Source of the DNA: Porogramme epimiltina
Lineage: Eukaryota; Basidiomycota; Agaricomycetes; Polyporales; Polyporaceae
Assembly: GCA_900155495.1 (NCBI GenBank)
Contig: FTLJ01001044.1
Location: forward strand, 1 to 26,812
Length of the DNA: 26,812 nt
Direction: 5' to 3'
Shown: positions 22,363-26,812 of the stretch, in pieces
How positions within the stretch are numbered: position 1 is the first letter of the stretch
Layout of the letters: each line of letters opens with the position of its first letter
Made by a program: the position numbers and the translations under genes
Notes under the pieces: generated by a model
The model's database searches: none
Seen by the model: the letters and a program-made list of their open reading frames with translations, nothing else
What the model was told of the DNA's origin: nothing

Positions 22363-22714
22363 TTAGATGTTGAGCTTGGTGCGCCTCCAGTGGCGGCGCT
22401 TGGCGTTGTACTATAGGGAGAAAATGAGCGAAAGACGGGGGATGGAAGAACTGGAGACGCACCTGGATCTTGGTGTCCGACTTCAGGCGGAACCACTGGG
22501 GGATGGGGCTATCACACACATCTCAATACACCTGGCCATCCTCTCCTAAAAACCCTTCCCCTACTCACCGGTTCTGGCGGGACGCCTTCGCGAGGATGCG
22601 CTTCGTGCGGAAAGTCTTTTGGGAAGGCTAAAGGAGCAAGAGTAGGTGCATCAGATACCTCTGCAGGTCGAGCATACGACGATGTAGCCGTCATGAGCAG
22701 CGGGGACGCACCAT
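22363..22714 (-). CDS. RPL39: 60S ribosomal protein eL39 (51 aa, four exons)
   Basis: Exons in transcription order: 22714-22712 (ATG only), 22627-22569, 22508-22463, 22410-22363, giving 156 bases and exactly the usual 51 residues. eL39 is a small basic protein lining the peptide exit tunnel of the large ribosomal subunit. The sequence carries the family features QKTFRTKR, QNRPIPQWFRLKS, the YNAKRRHWRRTKLNI end and no acidic stretch. The first coding exon is just the start codon followed at once by a GTGCGT donor. The third exon needs the acceptor GATAG at 22509-22513 and not the nearer CCCAG, because only that choice restores RPIPQW and the frame. The gene is divergent from the FKBP gene. Confidence 0.95.
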
Positions 22715-22965
22715 CGTGTCTTGATGTCGTTCGCGGGGGCGGCGGCGGTTGGTGGAGAGGGGAGGAAAAATAAGGTTGGCGCGAACGTGTGGCCCTGTAC
22801 AGTTCTGACTAAGCACCGAATATGGAATCTCTCACGTGTGCTCTCCCACGCATGCTAACCCGCGCGACGTGTCGCGTCGCGTCTGCACACGGGTAAGCGC
22901 CATAGCTGCAGCCCTCGCACATACCCCACACTCATCCTCACGCTTCCCCTCCTTGGATTTACGAC
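22715..22965. promoter_or_regulatory. Divergent promoter shared by eL39 and FKBP2
   Basis: Only 251 bases separate the eL39 ATG (minus) from the FKBP ATG (plus), so both promoters must lie here or overlap. The half near eL39 is GC-rich with a GGCGGCGG tract. A CACGTG palindrome is at 22833-22838 near the middle. C/T-rich runs precede the FKBP start, as is common near fungal transcription starts. No TATA box was seen. Confidence 0.6.
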
Positions 22966-23622
22966 ATGTTCTTTGCACGCGCCCTCGGATCTCTGTCTGT
23001 ACTTGTACTCGCGCTGGCCGCCTTTGCTGCCGATGCGCCCACCGAGCTCGGGATCGACCGCACTTTCGTTCCGGAGGGCTGCAAGCTGACGGCCCAGAGC
23101 GGTGACAGGCTGCAGGTCCACTACGTGAGTTTCGGCGTCGGTGTATACATAAATATAAGCTGAACCAATGTGCTTGTAGACGGGGAAGCTCTTCTCCAAC
23201 GGCAACAAGTTCGACTCGAGGTGAGGTCATTCAGAGCACCTGGAAGTCTGCAGGTATTCACCATGTGCTCGTGCCCGTCCAGCTTGGACCGTGGCCAGCC
23301 TCTCCCTCTCACTCGTGAGTGTTGCGCCTCCTCGAAGTACCTCTGTATGCTAAGCGCGTTGCTGCATAGTCGGCGCTGGCCAGGTTATCAAGGGCTGGGA
23401 TGAGGGCCTGAAGGGCATGTGCGAGGGCGAGAAGCGCACACTCACCATCCCCTCGAACATGGCATACGGTCAGTGGAAGCGCGCCCTCCCACCTATTGTC
23501 TCAATCTGACCCTTCCTTTAGGTCCTCGTGGGTTTGGGAGCGTGATCCCTCCTAACTCTGCCCTCGTCTTCGACGTCGAGCTCGTCAAGCTCGACGCTGC
23601 CAGCGGGCACAAGGAGCTCTAG
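22966..23622 (+). CDS. ER FKBP-type peptidyl-prolyl isomerase, FKBP2 type (143 aa)
   Basis: Exons: 22966-23124, 23180-23220, 23283-23314, 23370-23468, 23522-23622, giving 432 bases in one frame. The enzyme isomerises Xaa-Pro bonds in secretory proteins. Residues 1-22 form a signal peptide (hydrophobic, ending FAADA). One FKBP domain follows with the usual pocket residues: [27 protein letters not shown] and [16 protein letters not shown]. The aromatic pair usual before the LG turn is Leu here. The C-terminus is HKEL, an HDEL/KDEL-like ER retrieval signal that agrees with FKBP2/FKBP13 of the ER lumen. Introns are 49-62 bases. Family and location are secure; the natural client is unknown. Confidence 0.94.
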
Positions 23623-24632
23623 GGCCGCCGGGGTCCACCACGCGTGGGGCACGACGTGTCATGTACACTGTAACGAGTAATAGCACGCTCGGCTGCTCCG
23701 CATAACGACTGGTTCCCTCAGGCCCTACTCTGTTGTGTGCGTGCGCTTCCCCGACCCTCGTCCTGCCGCATCCACCAATGCCGACATGTACGATACGCGC
23801 CGTGAACAATCCGGCTTAAGTGGTTCTGTCTGATTGAATTATCCCCTAGCCACGCGTGGCTGCCAGCATGTCATGCGACGGAAGCGCTGCGTAAGCTGTA
23901 GCTTAGGTGAAGAGAAGAGAACACCGGAATAGATGCAGGGGTAAGGGCCCCAGGGATCCACCCCTCCCTTGCTCTACTCCTGCGTCCTGGCGGTATGTTC
24001 TTGCATGCGCCGAGTGCACCCAACGACACGCCCCATAATGTCACATCCTCGCCCACCAGTGACCGTTCACGGAGGACGAGGCCCTCCCCATGTCTCAATT
24101 GAATTCAATGGAGCTTGGGAACACACACCGCCTACGCCAACACATCTGCTGATGCCGCCCCGCAAAACCCAGGTCCCGTGTCCCTCGTCCCCCTCCCTAC
24201 CCGCGCGCCCCATTCAGTCCTGAGATCCCCAACCGCAGGCGTGACGCGTCGAAGCGACCCCGCGCAGGGGTGGGACCCGCGCAGCGGAGCCTTCCCCCGC
24301 CGCCCATTGGCTCGCACACTTGTCTCCGGGAGAACGAGAGCACTGTATGAGGAAGCGAAACAACAAGCGACAACAAGGAACGTGAATGCTAAGTAGTAGA
24401 GACTAGAAGAACGCCAAATCCATCCGAGCCGTTCCTCCCCCCCTCCCTTCCCATCGTCCTCTGCCACGTCCACGATGGCGGCGCTCCCTCCCAGCCTGCG
24501 TTCAACCACGACGACAAGAAGTGCATCAAGTAACCGACGATTCGTCTATGTTCTTCTACCTCTAAGGTCTAATGTGGTCCTTTTGGTGGGAACGGGCCAG
24601 GCGGGAGATTCCGCAGCATGGGAGCAGTACGC
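23623..24632. other. 1 kb convergent spacer between FKBP2 and cytochrome c peroxidase
   Basis: Both flanking genes end here, so only 3' regions are expected, yet the gap is long. It contains a CCATTGG at 24304-24310 and, at 24475, an ATG in a C-rich context. These could belong to a small unrecognised plus-strand gene. A frame ending with DDKKCIK and a stop near 24532 is suggestive but has no start. No domain was recognised and no model could be completed. Confidence 0.4.
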
Positions 24633-26358
24633 TCACTGCTCATCCGAGCCCTTCATAATCCAGGGCTCAGACGCAACGAACTGCTGAGTGGGCACGCCGA
24701 GCTCAAACAGCCGCGCGACCGCCACAGAGAAGCTACCAAACGATGAAAAGCAGTCAGCACCCCACTCCGAGGGTGTTTGGTTGGTAAGCCCACTCACTCC
24801 TTGAACCAGAGGGCCTCGTCGTCCGCGTACGCCTTCACCCACTTCTTGAAGCTCTTGTCCTGGACAAGGACGTAGTCGGTGGGCAGCATCATCAGCGACT
24901 GCGTCTTCTTGTCCTCGAGCTGCTTCGGGCCGCCCCACTTCTTCCACACCCACTTCTCGTTCAGGAGCAGCTTGTAGAACTCGTTCGTCACGCTCGTCGG
25001 CGAGAACGTCCAGGGGCCCTCGAAGCCAGAGCGGTCCGAGTGGCAGCGCCCGAGCGCGTGCGCGCCGACCAGGGCGACGATCTCCTGGTCGTTGAAGCTG
25101 TTGTGGCACGAAGCGTGGTTAGTTGTATGTTGTGGGTGCGAGGGCATACCCGTTATGGCAACACCAGGCTCCCGCGAGAAGGGGTACAGAGGCGAAGCTC
25201 GAGCGGATTTCAGACGGAACACTGGCACCATTCAGATGTCCGCTCGAGCCCACCTCCAGAACCCTTGCGAGAGCCTGGCGTCGCGACGACGGGTGTAGCG
25301 AGTGGATAAACATACCCCATGCGGTAGAAAATCTGAAGTCCGTTGTCAGCTGATTCCGCGCATTTCACACAGGTGTATGGAACTCACGTTGCGGACGTGG
25401 TCCGCGCCCTGCGCGGCGTCGGGCAGGCGACCGTCAGGCGTGCACTGTGCAGCGAAGCCGTCAATGCGGCCAGGGCGCCAGGGGACCTTGGGGCCGCCGA
25501 GCTCCTGGATGGCCGCGACGCCGGCGAGCGTCCAGAGGTCGCCGTACGAGATCCAGGGGAACTCCTTCTTGACCCCCTCCATGAGGTCGCGCGCGACGTT
25601 CAGACCGTTGTTCGCGCCGTGCTTTGACTCGGGGTCAAAGCGCATCGTCGCATAGTTGCTGTGGGTTCGCACGGACGTCGGCGAGGACACCGGGCGCGGA
25701 CGCGAAGAGGGGCGCGATAACCAGCGTCAGCGACGGAGAAACACAGCCGAGAGAAACCGGACCCGGGAGCGTGGGATAGGGCGACTTACCTGCCGCCAGT
25801 GTTGGTGTCCTTATCGTACGTGCCCGACGCGTGCCACGCAAGGCGAACGAGGACGGGACCGTAAGAACCATCTGTCCCAGCGAGCAAACGGGTAAGTTCG
25901 GCGTGCTTCCAGGGGCCTTCGTGGATGAAGGGGGCGGCGCACCATCATACTCCTTGTCGGCAGCAGAGTCGAGAATCTCCGCAACACGGTTGTACACCTA
26001 AAGACGGAAGGGGTTGAATATGGAGGAGCGAAAGGGGTGCGACGAGGAGCAATACCTTCTGATAATCCTCCTTAGTTGGGACGAAGTTGGCGGCGACCTT
26101 GGCGGCCTGAGCACCCGACTTGAAGGCGGTACCGGCCTCCTTCGCAGAGTCGGAGGACGAGGCGTACACCCAGAACGCAGCACCGCCGAGCGCAGCAACA
26201 CCGACGGCGCCGATGAGGGCCGCGTTGCTGCTCTTCTTGGGAGCTTCGGTCGAGTACTTGCGGAACGCGGGATTACGGAGCGCGGTACGAGGGAGACGTC
26301 CGGAAGACGCGGCGACGTTGACGCGGCGAGCGGAGGCCCTGAGTGCGGCGAAAGACAT
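24633..26358 (-). CDS. CCP1: Mitochondrial cytochrome c peroxidase (375 aa, seven exons)
   Basis: Exons in transcription order: 26358-26056, 25997-25943, 25871-25790, 25658-25388, 25332-25316 (17-base microexon), 25097-24798, 24732-24633, giving 1128 bases in one frame. This class I haem peroxidase reduces hydrogen peroxide with ferrocytochrome c in the intermembrane space. An Arg/Ser/Ala-rich presequence (1-40) precedes a hydrophobic helix (45-66), the bipartite leader expected for this protein. Catalytic residues are present: distal Arg129, Trp132 and His133 ([12 protein letters not shown]), proximal His256 ([10 protein letters not shown]), Trp272 in EGPW, and Asp317 in MMLPTDY. Most keep a constant offset of 81 from the mature yeast numbering as I recall it. 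The Trp counterpart of the radical site supports cytochrome c as reductant. Confidence 0.95.
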
Positions 26359-26812
26359 GTCTAGGAGGGTGTAGTAGAGTAGTCTAGGAACAAATAGGAG
26401 ATGTTGGGATGAGGATACGGATGAGTGCGGTTTTGAGTTCCAGCCTGCCCTCGAGCCTCCGAGGGCTTTCCCCGCGTCTGCTGAGCGCCTCTGAGTGTAT
26501 TATTCACTCCACGTGATTGGTCCTGACTAATATCCTGCTCTCTAATTGGCTCCACCCACGTGCGGGCGTCTCTTTACCCCGCATCATGCATGGCTCAACG
26601 TTTGCCCTCCAGCTCAGCCTATCTCTCTACTTCGTCAATACACGCCTCGTGACTTAAACGACTATGCTCTCTAATATATGGATTCAGCAACGGGGACGCA
26701 CACTTGAAATTTTACGATGGGTAATGACATTCATGTCGTAGGGCTGATCACGCTTGGCCATCAGCAGCTACGGGTGTGTAGACACAGCAGAAACGACTGA
26801 AGTGGGATAATA
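26359..26812. other. Upstream region of cytochrome c peroxidase to window end
   Basis: These 454 bases hold the peroxidase promoter. The last 230 bases, AT-richer, contain only short open frames. A minus-strand frame from about 26757 could be the end of a neighbouring gene or noise; it has no recognisable motif. Confidence 0.4.
26510..26562 (-). promoter_or_regulatory. Paired CCAAT and CACGTG elements upstream of cytochrome c peroxidase
   Basis: Within 53 bases lie CACGTG (26510-26515), CCAAT on the minus strand (26516-26520), a second minus-strand CCAAT (26545-26549) and a second CACGTG (26557-26562). They are about 155-205 bases upstream of the ATG. CCAAT is bound by the Hap2/3/5 complex and CACGTG by bHLH factors in fungi. 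Both are known to control respiratory and oxidative-stress genes, so the arrangement fits the gene. Binding is inferred. Confidence 0.6.

Noticed and set aside
1..26812. tRNA, rRNA, transposon ends, CRISPR or telomeric repeats
   Set aside because: Scanned by eye for T-loop sequences, inverted terminal repeats and regular repeat arrays. None was found apart from the gene duplication and the 9-base repeat in copy 2.

Overview
The window looks like a basidiomycete (Agaricomycete-type) fungal nuclear contig. The genes are rich in short GT-AG introns (mostly about 45-65 bases). The recognisable proteins are standard fungal ones: malate synthase, Get1, ribosomal protein eL39, an ER FKBP and mitochondrial cytochrome c peroxidase. 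No tRNA, rRNA, transposon or CRISPR structure was seen. The assignment to basidiomycetes rests on gene architecture and protein style, not on a marker gene.

Left part (1-16505): a head-to-tail tandem array on the minus strand of one gene family, the fungal glutaminase A (GtaA)-like six-hairpin proteins. Copy 1 is cut by the window edge, with only its first 35 codons visible. Copies 2, 3 and 4 are complete. Each of the three could be spliced by hand into one uninterrupted frame of 17 exons (918, 913 and 890 residues). All 16 intron positions and phases are the same in the three copies. Each protein has a signal peptide, an extracellular glutaminase-like region, a Gly-rich transmembrane helix and a cytoplasmic tail. 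The tail diverges between copies except for a coiled-coil-like heptad stretch and a C-terminal PPxY motif. The array is visibly poorer in GC than the rest of the window and has long spacers without recognisable genes. The spacers downstream of copies 2 and 3 (106-1766 and 5505-7192) are themselves related, so the duplicated unit is about 5.4 kb.

Right part (16506-26812): GC-rich housekeeping genes. From left to right these are a protein-kinase-like gene (minus), malate synthase of the glyoxylate cycle (minus), Get1 of the tail-anchored protein insertion pathway (minus), and eL39 (minus). eL39 shares a 251-base divergent promoter with an ER-retained FKBP2-type prolyl isomerase (plus). Mitochondrial cytochrome c peroxidase (minus) follows, with paired CCAAT and CACGTG elements upstream. 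These genes share no pathway and the cluster reads as ordinary gene order.

The most interesting element is the expanded family of membrane-anchored glutaminase-like ectoproteins with a conserved PPxY tail, and with a departure from the acidic motif I remember for the secreted family members.
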